Shown: positions 1-8,962, numbered from the stretch's first letter. The stretch is DNA of 64,000 bases from CAWBRT01 sp963696525 (GCA_963696525.1 CAVOKO010000011.1:778222-842221), one strand, 5' to 3'. Made by a program: numbers and translations. Notes: generated by a model not told the origin, from the letters alone.

Positions 1-680
1 CCAACGGCCACGATCACGACGTCGAATCTGCTTCTGAGATCCTCGATTTCGAGGTCGCGCCCGATGCGGATACTCGAGATGAACCTAACCCCGACGCGTT
101 CGATGAATTCGATCTCACGATCGAGGATTTCCTTGGGGAGACGATAGTCGGGGATGCCGGTGCGCAGGTATCCTCCCGGCCTTGGCTTATCGTCGAAGAC
201 TTCGACCTCGTGTCCCTGGAGCGCGAGCGCGTAGGCGGCGGTGATTCCGGCCGGCCCCGCGCCGATCACCGCAACCTTGCGGCCGCTCCGCGCAATGGGC
301 TCCGGCGCGCTCTGATCGCGCAGCAAAAAATCGCCCAGAAACCGCTCGATCATGTGGACCGCGATGGCGCCGCCGAACAAGTCGCGATTACATGGACGCT
401 CGCAAAAATGTGGACAGACTCTGCCGAGGGTTGCGGGCAGAGGATTACCGGAACGCAGCAGCCGGGCGGCCCCGATGAGATCGCCGCCGGCCAGCAGCAG
501 GATGATCCTGGAAATATCGTTCCCCGCCGGGCACGCGTGTGAGCACGGAGGAAGTCTGTCCTGGTAACGCGGCTCCACATACTTCCACGTACCGGTATTG
601 ATCTCGCTCGTCGGACGCGTCGCGTATGCCGTGATCGGGTAATCTCGAAGCGATTTTGGCTGGGGCACGGACATTTTCAT
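1..680 (-). CDS. GltD-like NAD(P)/FAD oxidoreductase subunit, partial
   Basis: The first 226 residues are present and the rest runs off the left edge. Cys46, Cys50, Cys89, Cys93 and Cys97 match the N-terminal [4Fe-4S]-binding region of glutamate synthase small-subunit proteins (CSHACPAGNDI, then CPHFCERPC). A dinucleotide fold follows (VAVIGAGPAG, about 136-145) with the usual RPGGYLRTGIP segment. Its start overlaps the stop of the 2-oxoacid oxidoreductase gamma gene by four bases (ATGA), so the two are translationally coupled. The GGAGG box better fits the second ATG at 674. In some 2-oxoacid:acceptor oxidoreductases a GltD-like subunit passes electrons between the ferredoxin-type subunits and NAD(P), which is the likely role here (inference). 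The alpha and beta subunits would lie to the left, outside the window. Confidence 0.85.
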   Translation of the reverse strand, partial: MKMSVPQPKSLRDYPITAYATRPTSEINTGTWKYVEPRYQDRLPPCSHACPAGNDISRIILLLAGGDLIGAARLLRSGNPLPATLGRVCPHFCERPCNRDLFGGAIAVHMIERFLGDFLLRDQSAPEPIARSGRKVAVIGAGPAGITAAYALALQGHEVEVFDDKPRPGGYLRTGIPDYRLPKEILDREIEFIERVGVRFISSIRIGRDLEIEDLRSRFDVVIVAV

Positions 681-1258
681 GCCTCCGATATTCCAACCGC
701 CTGGAGCAGGCGGACAAGTTGTGCACCCTCCATGGCTGCCGCCACGTTCTCCTCGGGTTTGACAGGAACCGCGCTCCGCACCGCCTGGGCCAGGTTCTCC
801 AGGCTTGCAATCCCGGTCAAGCTGACGAACGCGCCGGCGATCGCCGTGTTCACCATGGGAGCAGTCGAGGACCCGAGCTGATGCCTTCGGGCAATTGCTG
901 AACCGTCCACGGTGGCAGCGGCAAAACCGGTCAGTTCCGCGAACTCGGATGGATCGCGCGGCGAGTTGATCAAAACCCAACCGCCGGGCTTCAAGCCGGC
1001 AAAAACATCGTCCAGGCCCAGGGCGACAAGACCCTGATCGAGAATGATGATGCCATCGGGGCGATATATTTCCGACCGCACCAAAACCGGGGAACGGTCC
1101 AGACGCAAAAAAGCTCGAACCGGAGCGCCACGCCGCTCCGAACCGAAGGAAGGAAACGCCTGCACATACATATCTTCGCGAAAAGCCGCTTCGGCCAGGA
1201 TTTGCGAGGCAATCACCGCGCCTTGGCCACCGCGACCGTGAATCCGGATTTCAATCAT
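677..1258 (-). CDS. 2-oxoacid:acceptor oxidoreductase gamma subunit
   Basis: This 193-residue protein begins MIEIRIHGRGGQG, the signature of the gamma subunit/domain of pyruvate, 2-oxoglutarate and aryl-glyoxylate ferredoxin oxidoreductases. The family converts 2-oxoacids to acyl-CoA in the cytoplasm with reduction of ferredoxin. I place the start at the second in-frame ATG (1258), because the preceding 14 residues precede the conserved fold and match nothing. It overlaps the GltD-like subunit gene by four bases, so the two form one operon. The substrate cannot be read from this subunit. Given the aromatic and organic-acid neighbours, an aryl-glyoxylate such as phenylglyoxylate is as plausible as pyruvate (inference). 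Confidence 0.88.
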   Translation of the reverse strand: MIEIRIHGRGGQGAVIASQILAEAAFREDMYVQAFPSFGSERRGAPVRAFLRLDRSPVLVRSEIYRPDGIIILDQGLVALGLDDVFAGLKPGGWVLINSPRDPSEFAELTGFAAATVDGSAIARRHQLGSSTAPMVNTAIAGAFVSLTGIASLENLAQAVRSAVPVKPEENVAAAMEGAQLVRLLQAVGISEA

Positions 1259-1337
1259 CTTGCACCCCTGCTCCCGGCCCAAGCCGCTATCACCCGCCAA
1301 AACAGCGGCGGCTTTCGCTCGGACGTTTAGGCCGGCA

Positions 1338-2669
1338 TCATTTGCCTACGGCCACGCGGGCCAACTGCGGCGCGGCCACCGATTTTGGCGTACGGATAAA
1401 CGCCGCGGCGACAACTCCAATCACCACGCAAGAGCACAGGAAATACCAACCGGAAGAGTAATTCTTCTGGCCGTTCTGCACCACCACGAGCGCGGCAAAA
1501 ATCTTCGCCGAGAAGGCGGCTGAAAAATACCCGATGCCATTCACAAATCCCATTGCCTTGCCATAGACCTCGGGGGTAAAGATCTCGGCTGGCACCGCCA
1601 GGAACGGTCCCCATGCCATGTTGCCGAAGAATCCCATGCCGCACAGGGCGATGGCCAGCAGCGTTTGATCCGCCCTTTGCAGCGTTCCCATCAGCAGAAT
1701 GAAAGGCGCCAGCCCCAAGAAGCAGGCAATGATCATGATGCGCCGGTTGCCGTGGAATACTTTGTCCGACAGGTAAGAAGAAAGGAAACTGCCGCAGGCG
1801 CCCGCGAGGAAATACAACGAATTCCACCAACCCATGGTCGCCAGTTTGAAGTGAAAAACGTCCGACAAATAGAGCGGAATCCAAACCATCGCGCCCCAGA
1901 ACGTGAGCTGCATGACGATGTCGACGACGCAAACCGCCAGGTAGCTGCGGTTCTTGAAGAAGTCGCCGAACGAAATGCTGTCCTGGGCCAGAATTTTCTT
2001 CTGCGAGTCGCTGTAGTCGCCCTGTTTGATTGTGCCCTTTGCGATTTCGTCGCCATAAGAGTATGCCAGTTCTTCAGGCGTGATCTTGCGGTATTGCTCG
2101 GGACGATCGAAGATCAGGAAGGTAATCGCAAACAAGGGGATAATGCCAAGCGAGGCGGTAACAAAAAAGACCAGGCGCCAGCTACCGGTGTAGGTCGCCA
2201 ATTGCGTGGCCAGGACGCTCGCCCAGGCCGGCGTCAGAATCCAGGACCAGGAGAGCAGTGCCTGGGCTCTGGCCCGGCCATCTTTGTTGAACCAGCGCAT
2301 CAGTATGCGCGCCGACGGCACATATTCGGTTCCCACCATGATTCCGAAAATCGCCATGCGGAGCAGGTATTCCTGGCGGCTGTGCAGCACGCCCATCCAT
2401 GCGGTCATCGCCGACCAGGCCACGACCGAGAAGAGCAAAATGCGTTTCGCGCCGAAACGGTCCGTCAACCATCCCGATACGTATTGGGCGGGGCCGTAGA
2501 ACAACATCATCAGGAACGCGCCCGTCCCAATGTCGATCGTGCTGAGGCCGATGTCTCGCGCAATCGCCGGATTCAGAACGTTCGTTTTTACACGGTCGAG
2601 ATACTGGATGCTGTAGGCGAAAAACAGCACGAACGCAATAATCCAGCGGTAAGGGATACGCTTTAGCAT
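1338..2669 (-). CDS. MFS transporter, anion:cation symporter (ACS) type
   Basis: This 443-residue protein has about 12 hydrophobic segments. The N-terminal region (ILDR-like YLDRVKTNVLNPAI, then GWLTDRFGAKRIL at about residues 67-79) is typical of the ACS family of the major facilitator superfamily, which imports organic anions such as hexuronates, glucarate, tartrate, phthalate or 4-hydroxyphenylacetate with protons. It sits between the 2-oxoacid oxidoreductase genes and the corrinoid methyltransferase genes on the same strand, with gaps of 79 bp and 132 bp. It is the best candidate for uptake of the substrate of this locus (inference). The start ATG at 2669 is preceded by an AGGAGTGA-like ribosome site. 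Confidence 0.85.
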   Translation of the reverse strand: MLKRIPYRWIIAFVLFFAYSIQYLDRVKTNVLNPAIARDIGLSTIDIGTGAFLMMLFYGPAQYVSGWLTDRFGAKRILLFSVVAWSAMTAWMGVLHSRQEYLLRMAIFGIMVGTEYVPSARILMRWFNKDGRARAQALLSWSWILTPAWASVLATQLATYTGSWRLVFFVTASLGIIPLFAITFLIFDRPEQYRKITPEELAYSYGDEIAKGTIKQGDYSDSQKKILAQDSISFGDFFKNRSYLAVCVVDIVMQLTFWGAMVWIPLYLSDVFHFKLATMGWWNSLYFLAGACGSFLSSYLSDKVFHGNRRIMIIACFLGLAPFILLMGTLQRADQTLLAIALCGMGFFGNMAWGPFLAVPAEIFTPEVYGKAMGFVNGIGYFSAAFSAKIFAALVVVQNGQKNYSSGWYFLCSCVVIGVVAAAFIRTPKSVAAPQLARVAVGK

Positions 2670-2714
2670 CAGTCACTCCTGTCAACTTGTGGGAACCTGA
2701 TATATACACCAATA

Positions 2715-2728
2715 CCTGCCTGGGCAGG
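2715..2728. repeat. short perfect inverted repeat upstream of MFS gene
   Basis: CCTGCC, two bases, GGCAGG. It lies 46 bp upstream of the MFS start and could be a small operator or hairpin. No T-run follows on either strand, so it is not a classical terminator. Confidence 0.35.
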
Positions 2729-2801
2729 AAAGGAAAAAGCCGCCGAACCGCCGGCAGCTTCGTCAGAAAGCCCTTCGGGCCCTGATATCCTGACCCGTGC
2801 A

Positions 2802-3551
2802 TCAGGATTGGGTTGGCTCGGCGATCTCGACTGCGCGAACAATGTTTCCGTCGAATTGGGCTTCGATCCGCTGCCCAGGGCGAACTACCAGGAACTCGTC
2901 GCTGCTCCAATCCCCATTGACGAGCCGTTGCAGAAGACGTAAATCGCCCGCCACCTTCTCGAACTCCCAGCATTTGCCCGTGGCCTCCCGCCGGGCCTGT
3001 TCTTCGAAACGGCTGTCGCATTCAAGGCCGGTCTCGATAAAGGTCAGCGTGCGATACGCACTCTGGAAGCGCGTCAACTGTTCGTAGAGGTAGCGGCCGT
3101 TGTCTTCGCCGTACTTCGCAATCAGCTCCGCCAGATTGGTGCTGGTGCCGGAATGATAGGGCGCCAGTTGCAGTAGATCGACCCCCCGCTCCAGCCAGCC
3201 GGTCGAACGGTAATAGCTGCCCGAGTGCTCCTGGAAGTACGCCTCATAGCGTTGCCGGCTCCCCATGAGCAGACCGATGCAGTCATGCATGCGCGGCGCC
3301 ACAATCACCGTATGCCGCGCCTCGATTCCGTGCAGACCGTTCCCGCAGAGGCCATAGCCAAGAACGATGGCGTCGTAGCCTCCCGCCGGCACGCGATCCA
3401 AGCATTCTTGCAGCTTCGCCGTCATCGCCTTCCCGCCCAGGTCGTGCAAGCCCTTGGGCAGAAACTCCACATCGACGATTTCGGCGGAGCGCGCCACGGC
3501 GGCGCACATCTCCCGATAGAGAACCTCGCAGGCAATCAACTTCAGCCGCAT
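2802..3551 (-). CDS. DUF1638 family protein
   Basis: This 249-residue protein starts MRLKLIACEVLYREM at the second in-frame ATG. The visible features are the cysteine in IACEVLYRE, a glycine-rich GYGLCGNGLHGIEA segment near residue 85, and the RMHDCIGLLMGS segment near residue 108. These match the DUF1638 family, whose members commonly neighbour corrinoid-dependent methyltransferases in methanogens and anaerobic bacteria. Its biochemical function is not established. The gene starts 14 bp after the corrinoid protein gene ends, so it is very likely co-transcribed and an accessory of the methyltransfer system. Confidence 0.78.
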   Translation of the reverse strand: MRLKLIACEVLYREMCAAVARSAEIVDVEFLPKGLHDLGGKAMTAKLQECLDRVPAGGYDAIVLGYGLCGNGLHGIEARHTVIVAPRMHDCIGLLMGSRQRYEAYFQEHSGSYYRSTGWLERGVDLLQLAPYHSGTSTNLAELIAKYGEDNGRYLYEQLTRFQSAYRTLTFIETGLECDSRFEEQARREATGKCWEFEKVAGDLRLLQRLVNGDWSSDEFLVVRPGQRIEAQFDGNIVRAVEIAEPTQS

Positions 3552-3564
3552 GGGTTGTCGCTCC

Positions 3565-4209
3565 CTACGGCGCCACGGACGCAACCAACTGACGGGCCAG
3601 GGTCACCGCCGAGGTGGCGGTCTCGCTATAGCCGTCGGCCCCGATCGAGTTGGCGAACTCGCGAGTCACCGGCGCCCCTCCCACCATCACCTTCACGCGA
3701 TCCCGCAAACTGGCCTGCTTCAGCGCGTCGATGGTGTTCTTCATCATGGGCATGGTGACCGTAAGCAGCGCCGAAAGCGCGACAATGTTGGCGCCGTGCG
3801 CTTGCACCGCTTCAATGAAGCGCTGCGGCGTCACATCCGTGCCCAGGTCGATGACTTCGAAGCCTCCGCCCTCAAGCATCGAGCTGACCAGGTTTTTGCC
3901 GATGTCATGCAGATCGCCCTTCACCGTCCCGATGACCACACGGGCCAGCGGCTGCGCGCCGCTGGCAGCCAGCAAGGGGCGCAGCACGTCCAGCGAGCCT
4001 TTCATGGCGCGCGCCGCCAGCAGCAACTCAGGTACGTAATACTCCTCGCATTCAAAGCGCCGGCCCACCTCGCTCATGGCTGGGATCATGTGGTTGGTGA
4101 TCAGCTCCATGGGCTGCACGCCCTCCGACACCGCCTGCTGTGTCACCGCCAGAGCCGTCTTGTTGTCGCCGTTCAGAATTGCTTCGTACAGTTTTTTCAG
4201 GTCCGTCAT
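3565..4209 (-). CDS. methyltransferase corrinoid protein (MtbC/MtvC/OdmA-like)
   Basis: This 214-residue protein has the two-domain layout of methanol/methylamine/methoxyaromatic corrinoid proteins. A four-helix cap occupies about residues 1-85. A Rossmann-like B12 domain follows with Asp99-x-His101-x-x-Gly104 in GTVKGDLHDIGKN, where His101 is the lower cobalt ligand, and a VGGAPVT loop near the C-terminus. It carries the methyl group between the substrate methyltransferase and the second methyltransferase. I chose the ATG at 4209 (MTDLKKLYEAIL), since the 24 residues upstream in frame do not belong to the fold. The UroD-like methyltransferase, homocysteine methyltransferase and RACo-type activator lie just upstream in the same direction. 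Confidence 0.93.
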   Translation of the reverse strand: MTDLKKLYEAILNGDNKTALAVTQQAVSEGVQPMELITNHMIPAMSEVGRRFECEEYYVPELLLAARAMKGSLDVLRPLLAASGAQPLARVVIGTVKGDLHDIGKNLVSSMLEGGGFEVIDLGTDVTPQRFIEAVQAHGANIVALSALLTVTMPMMKNTIDALKQASLRDRVKVMVGGAPVTREFANSIGADGYSETATSAVTLARQLVASVAP

Positions 4210-4333
4210 TTTAGTTTTCCTCAGGCTTTTCGGCTTCATGCCCCAGCCTGCGAGTTTCACAATGTCAGAGAGTAATTTCAATTCAGAGACGTCCTAAGCC
4301 CGCGCCCGATACCTGGGACGCTTCACCCCGGCA

Positions 4334-5521
4334 TCAGCAAAGCGCGTTGATCTTGTCGCACAAATACTTGATGCGGTCCAACTCAGCGTCCGCCGTCACC
4401 ATGTCGCTCACTCCGAGCACCAGCCGTTTGGCGTGGCCATAACGCTCGATCAGAGCGTCGGCATAACGGCGGAACTCCGGCTCGTCCGTACTGCTCACGC
4501 ACAGCTGGGTCGACGGAATGCCGCCCCAAATCGTGATGCGGCCGGCAAATGCCGCCAGTGTCTCTTCCAGCGTCAAGCGGGTCATGGGGTAGGGGCAAAC
4601 CGAATCGGCGACGTCGAAGCCGGCCTCCAGGTAAAGCGGGATCAGCCTGCGGTTTTCGCCATCGGTATGGGTGAGCAGATATTTACCTCGTTGGTGCAGA
4701 CGTTCGCCATAGCGCTTCAGATCGGGCAAGATGTGCTTCCGAAATACCGGCGGCGGCGTGATCGAATCGTCGTAGTTGCCGCCCAGAAAGACAACTTCAG
4801 CCGGAGAATCGAGCACCACCTGCCCGATCGCTTCGTAGAAAGGCCCCATCTGCTCGGCCAGCCGGTGGATCTTTTCCGGATAGTCCGACATCGCAAAATA
4901 GAATTCCTCGGTGAACATCAACTCTTTCATGATGTGATGCATGGGCCCCGCCGTGCCCAGCATGAAGCCCACCGGAACGCCCTGGTCGCCAACCTTATCG
5001 CGCAACGCCTGGTAGCCAGACGGGTTCGGCTTAACCTTGATGTGTTCGAAAATGTAGCCCACCACCTCGAAGTGCTCGGGCTTGCGGATCGGCACCTCGG
5101 AAACCCAGGGAATGGATGCGCCGGCGTCCAACATCTCTTCGGTAAAGAGAAAGGCGGTTTTTACAGTGCCCACGGGAGTAACATACTCGACCGTGGTTTC
5201 AGTCCCATTATTCGATTCCCGCTTCGAGATCCGGCGTTCGACGCCGTCCAACTCAAAGTCGTAGGGCAACGCCGGTATGTGCCAAAGGCCGAGGCCGCGA
5301 TCGACTGTGCCGGTCACATCCGAGGTGTAGTCGGGGTTCAGCGCGTAAAGACCGGCGCCGAGGTGACGGGCAATCTCCTCCAGCGTCAAGTTTCGCCATT
5401 CCTTCGGCAAAGTTCCTTTCCGCAGGGCGGCCCGATACCAGAATTCAAGTCGCGGTATCCACGGTATCCGGTCCGGAGTGTCGCCCCGGATGGCGGCCAT
5501 GGCCCTCTCGCGTTCCGTCAT
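4334..5521 (-). CDS. uroporphyrinogen decarboxylase-like corrinoid methyltransferase
   Basis: This is a 395-residue TIM-barrel protein of the UroD/MtaA/CmuA superfamily. The start MTERERAMAAIRGDTPDRIPWIP is typical of the UroD-like methyltransferases, and a LTHTDGENRRL segment near residue 284 could supply a metal ligand. Haem genes are absent from the neighbourhood, while a corrinoid protein, DUF1638 and an RACo-type activator surround it. It is therefore most likely a cobalamin methyltransferase. In acetogens a UroD-like enzyme (MtvB/OdmB type) moves the methyl group of methoxylated aromatics to the corrinoid protein, and this gene most likely plays that first-methyltransferase role (inference). 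The alternative is a second methyltransferase of MtaA type. Confidence 0.85.
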   Translation of the reverse strand: MTERERAMAAIRGDTPDRIPWIPRLEFWYRAALRKGTLPKEWRNLTLEEIARHLGAGLYALNPDYTSDVTGTVDRGLGLWHIPALPYDFELDGVERRISKRESNNGTETTVEYVTPVGTVKTAFLFTEEMLDAGASIPWVSEVPIRKPEHFEVVGYIFEHIKVKPNPSGYQALRDKVGDQGVPVGFMLGTAGPMHHIMKELMFTEEFYFAMSDYPEKIHRLAEQMGPFYEAIGQVVLDSPAEVVFLGGNYDDSITPPPVFRKHILPDLKRYGERLHQRGKYLLTHTDGENRRLIPLYLEAGFDVADSVCPYPMTRLTLEETLAAFAGRITIWGGIPSTQLCVSSTDEPEFRRYADALIERYGHAKRLVLGVSDMVTADAELDRIKYLCDKINALC

Positions 5522-5617
5522 CTCGTTCTCCTTCTATGGGTCTCTCATGGACCCAAGCTGTACGCCGGTTAAGACCGGGCTCGCATTGCTACAACATACG
5601 TGGGTTTCGAGGACCGT

Positions 5618-6518
5618 TCAACCCTTTGCTGCCAGCCGCTTCACCTCCGCCGCCATGGCGGCAATGTGATTCGGGTTCGTGCCGCAGCAACCACCGATGA
5701 CGTTTGCCCCCGCCGCAATCAGTTCGGCAACCCGGGAAGCCATGTATTCGGGAGTCTCCTTGAACACGGTTTCGCCATTTTCGAGGACCGGCAGGCCGGC
5801 GTTGGCGTGGATCAGAATCGGCGTTTCTGGCGCAGTGGCGCGCATCTGCCGGGTAATCTCGATCATGTTCGCGATTCCGTTGCCGCAGTTTGCGCCCACC
5901 ATATCGGCTCCCGCGTTCGAGCGCCGCCCGAACCGCCCTGTCCGGCTTGACACCCATGGTCGTCCGGAAGCCCTTGATGCCCGGCTCAAAGGTGAAAGTG
6001 CAGATGGCCGGCAACGACGTGTTCTGCTTGACTGCCCGGATGGCCTGAGCGGCTTCCTGCACCGACCACATCGTCTCGACACAGATCGCATCGGCGCCAC
6101 CCTCGGCCAACGCGACCACTTGCTCTTGGAACGACTCGTAGAGTTGTGCCGCGGTCACATTGCCGCCTTCTTCCTCCACCATCTGCCCGGTTGGTCCAAC
6201 CGATGCCGCCACGTATCCCCTGCCTGCGATCGCCGCTTTTGCCAGCCTGGCCGCGGCGCGATTGAAAGTGGCGGCCTGATCAGCCAGGCCATAGGCCTTG
6301 AGCTTGAAAGAATTGCCGCCAAACGAGTTGGTTTCGACGATATCGGAACCGGCGGCGGCGTAGGACTCCGCGATGTGGCGCACAATCTCCGCGTGCGAAA
6401 CGCACCAGGACTCCGGGCACTCACCCGCAGCGAGCCCTTTGGCGTGGAGAAAAGTTCCCATGGCTCCGTCGGAGATCAAAATCTCGCCTTGGGCAAGACG
6501 TTCGAAAAGAGTCTTCAT
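5618..6518 (-). CDS. homocysteine S-methyltransferase domain protein, one frameshift
   Basis: The corrected product is about 299 residues of the homocysteine-binding barrel shared by MetH, BHMT and MmuM. It starts KTLFERLAQGEILISDGAMGT with the DGAMGT motif. Zinc ligands are recognisable as the cysteine in GANCGNG and the paired cysteines of GGCCGTNPNH. The first 200 residues and the last 100 lie in different frames. One surplus base near 5915 (GAA-C-GCG) breaks the frame exactly where VRAALE should continue into AGADMVGANCG. The gene lies 10 bp downstream of the RACo gene and about 100 bp upstream of the UroD-like methyltransferase. Methyl transfer from the corrinoid protein to homocysteine, giving methionine, is the natural role in this context (inference). 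Confidence 0.85.
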
Positions 6519-6528
6519 GCAATCGCTC

Positions 6529-8016
6529 CTATGGTTTTGCCGCGTCTGGAAATCTCATGCAGTCCACGAAGGTATCCTGAAAACAAGCATCGGCGGCGAG
6601 ACTCACATGTTCAATCTCCGGCATGAGTCGGTTTTCGGAAAGCAAAATCAGCTTGGCCCCGCGTAGCGCCGTATTGCCGGCGGAAACCACGCGCTCGCGC
6701 GCCATCTCCAGCAAGCCAATTCTGGCGGCACTCTCGACTCGAACGTAGTTTCCAAAGGCCCCCGCCAGGTACACGGCTCGCAGGTCCTGCATGCTTGCGC
6801 CCCAGCGGCCCAGCAGGATGCGAACCCCGGCGGCGATTGCTCCCTTCGCCAGTTGCAGCTCACGGATGTCGGCTTGCGACACGATCACGGGCTCCATCAG
6901 GGGAAATTCGCGTGCCCCATTCGCCAGCCGGCCAGTGGGCAGAATCGCCCCGCTATCGAGTCCCACCGCCACCGCATCCACCAGCCCGCTGCCGCAGATG
7001 CCGCGCGGCGCAACATCGCCAATGACGGCGCACTCCAGTTTGCCGTTGCGATTGTGTACCTGAGCTATAGCGCCCGTCGCGGCGCGCATTCCCATCCGGA
7101 TCGAGCCCGCTTCAAAGGCCGGGCCGGCTGCCGTCGAAGCGCACAGGATTCGCTCCCGATTCCCGAGCGCAATCTCACCATTGGTTCCGAGATCGATTAA
7201 TGCCGTCAGCGCGGCGCCTGCCCTCATGTCCACGGCAAGAATACCGGCGAGCACATCCGCGCCGACGAACCCGCCAATGCAGGAAATAAAACGAATTCGG
7301 CAACTCTGAGGCAGCTTCCAATTCAGTTCCCGCGACGTGAACCGCTGCTCACCCAATTCGGGAGATGCAAACGGCACGTGCGAAAGCGGTTCCACATCGA
7401 TCGCGGCAAACAAGTGATGCATCACCGTGTTGCCCACCAGCACGACTTCGCCGACTTCGCTCTCACGCCCCGCCGCAAGCTGGCTGACCATCTCGCCGAT
7501 GGCATCGCGAATCAGAGAGGTTAAATCCGGTTTCGTCAGGGCGAAGCGCAACCGCGTCATGATGTCGGCGCCAAACGCGGTTTGCGGATTCAGTGCGCTT
7601 CGAACTCCAAGCAGATCGCCCGTCGCGAGGTCGACCATCTGCGCCACGATGGTAGTTGTCCCGACATCGACGGCAATTCCCAGGCCGCTCCGCGCCGAAC
7701 CGCGCAGCCGGGTGTGGTCGCCGAGGATGGGGACGGTCCACTGTTCCACGTGCAGTTTGAGCGCCGTCTCGGCATGGGCTTGGCACGCCAGACGCCAGCC
7801 GGCGGCAATCTCCTCGCCCGTGAGCGCCTGCTTGTCTTTGGAAGTGGCCGTCAATGTCCCTTCGAGAAGGCGTACGCGGCAGCCGCCGCACAGCTCCGAG
7901 CCGCCGCAGGGAAACTCCAGCCCGTGCGCCGCCAGAACGCTGCCGAGAGCCGCCCCGCGTTTGACTTCCAGGGACACCCCGAGCGGAACCAGTTCGACCC
8001 GCACCGTCTCGCTCAC
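6529..8016 (-). CDS. RACo-type reductive activator of corrinoid protein (ASKHA ferredoxin, DUF4445)
   Basis: This is a 495-residue protein. Residues 1-95 are a plant-type [2Fe-2S] ferredoxin domain with Cys37, Cys43, Cys46 and Cys78. An ASKHA ATPase fold follows, with GIAVDVGTTTI, LVGNTVMHH, DLGTNGEIALG and CGSGLVDA motifs. This architecture is the ATP-dependent activator that reduces inactive Co(II) corrinoid protein to Co(I) in O-demethylase, methanol and methylamine systems. It heads the corrinoid gene set and is separated from the homocysteine methyltransferase gene by 10 bp. The protein is full length and intact, so re-activation of the corrinoid protein encoded at 3565-4209 should be possible. 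Confidence 0.92.
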   Translation of the reverse strand: MSETVRVELVPLGVSLEVKRGAALGSVLAAHGLEFPCGGSELCGGCRVRLLEGTLTATSKDKQALTGEEIAAGWRLACQAHAETALKLHVEQWTVPILGDHTRLRGSARSGLGIAVDVGTTTIVAQMVDLATGDLLGVRSALNPQTAFGADIMTRLRFALTKPDLTSLIRDAIGEMVSQLAAGRESEVGEVVLVGNTVMHHLFAAIDVEPLSHVPFASPELGEQRFTSRELNWKLPQSCRIRFISCIGGFVGADVLAGILAVDMRAGAALTALIDLGTNGEIALGNRERILCASTAAGPAFEAGSIRMGMRAATGAIAQVHNRNGKLECAVIGDVAPRGICGSGLVDAVAVGLDSGAILPTGRLANGAREFPLMEPVIVSQADIRELQLAKGAIAAGVRILLGRWGASMQDLRAVYLAGAFGNYVRVESAARIGLLEMARERVVSAGNTALRGAKLILLSENRLMPEIEHVSLAADACFQDTFVDCMRFPDAAKP

Positions 8017-8085
8017 GCGTCTCCCCCGATGAATGCCGTCGTCAACCTCTTATGTCTTATGCCCTGTTTGGCTTTTATCTCATTA

Positions 8086-8880
8086 TTACTGGCTGAAGCT
8101 CACCGTAACTTCCCCAAGAACACCGAAGCCGGCCCACGCGTTATCGCCAGGGGCGACCGGCATCGGCTTCAGACAGGTTCCAGTCGTGACCACCTGCCCG
8201 GCCTTCAGGCAGATACCAAGCTGCGAAAGCTCATTGACCAGCCACGCCAAGGCTATGCGCGGATCGCCGAGCACATTGGCGCCTTTGCCTTCGCATTCGA
8301 GTTTGCCCTTAACCGAGCCGCCGACCCGTAGCGCGGCTAGATCCAGCGTGCGCCAATCGGCAGAAGTGGCCGGACCGAGCACGAATTCATGGCCGCAGGC
8401 GTTGTCGGCGATCAGTTGTGGTGCACCGGCACTCGCAACATGCTCAAAGCGCGAGTCCGGGAGTTCGATGGCAGTGTGCAAGAACTCGACAGCGCTCAAC
8501 ACTTCTTCCACTTCGTAGACATTTTGCCGCGGCGCCAGGTCTCTGGCCATGCGAAAGGCAAATTCAGGCTCGGCAAGCCGCATATGATTCGTCGTCAACG
8601 AAAGCTTTGCCCCGCTTTCGTAGGCGCGTTCGGCAAGCAAACGTCCGGCCAGAGGTCCATCCACCCCTATGTGCCGCTGCCCATCGAGGCTGGTCGCGGC
8701 AATCTTCCAGCCGAAGAGCGGCCGGGCACTGTGTCTCTCCAGAAAAGCTTGTATCGCGTAGCCCTCCGCGCGGGTGCTGGGCCGCAGCCGCTCCGGAAGT
8801 GTTGCCAGACACGAGCCTTCCGTCCAATGTTTAACCAGCAGATCGGAGGCTAACCTCGCCTGCTCCTCGCTCAACGTCAT
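8086..8880 (-). CDS. 2-oxopent-4-enoate hydratase-like protein (MhpD/FAH superfamily)
   Basis: This 264-residue protein has the MhpD/DmpE/HpaH layout: FGWKIAATS near residue 57, AEPEFAFRMARDL near 103, VEFLHTAIELPDSRF in the middle, and GDPRIALAWLVNELSQLG then VVTTGTCLKP in the last quarter. Members hydrate 2-hydroxypenta-2,4-dienoates after meta-cleavage of aromatic rings, or decarboxylate 4-oxalocrotonate, using a divalent metal held by Glu residues such as those in AEPE and AVEF. The enzyme fits a locus for aromatic acid breakdown. No ring-cleavage dioxygenase is in the window, so its substrate is inferred from the family only. The start ATG at 8880 has a GGAGGC ribosome site. Confidence 0.8.
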   Translation of the reverse strand: MTLSEEQARLASDLLVKHWTEGSCLATLPERLRPSTRAEGYAIQAFLERHSARPLFGWKIAATSLDGQRHIGVDGPLAGRLLAERAYESGAKLSLTTNHMRLAEPEFAFRMARDLAPRQNVYEVEEVLSAVEFLHTAIELPDSRFEHVASAGAPQLIADNACGHEFVLGPATSADWRTLDLAALRVGGSVKGKLECEGKGANVLGDPRIALAWLVNELSQLGICLKAGQVVTTGTCLKPMPVAPGDNAWAGFGVLGEVTVSFSQ

Positions 8881-8962
8881 TGTCGCCTCCTAAGACACGT
8901 TTGCTGGCGGGATCGCCATGCGCCGAATCTCTTCGAAGTTCGCGCCACCGGCGGCGAACCTC

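Noticed and set aside
445..810. 121-residue minus-strand reading frame overlapping the POR gamma and GltD-like genes
   Set aside because: It reads across the end of one real gene and the start of the next in a third frame; both real frames have conserved motifs.
1665..2666. 333-residue plus-strand reading frame
   Set aside because: Antisense to the MFS transporter gene; biased composition only.
4433..5572. 379-residue plus-strand reading frame
   Set aside because: Antisense to the UroD-like methyltransferase gene; no domain.
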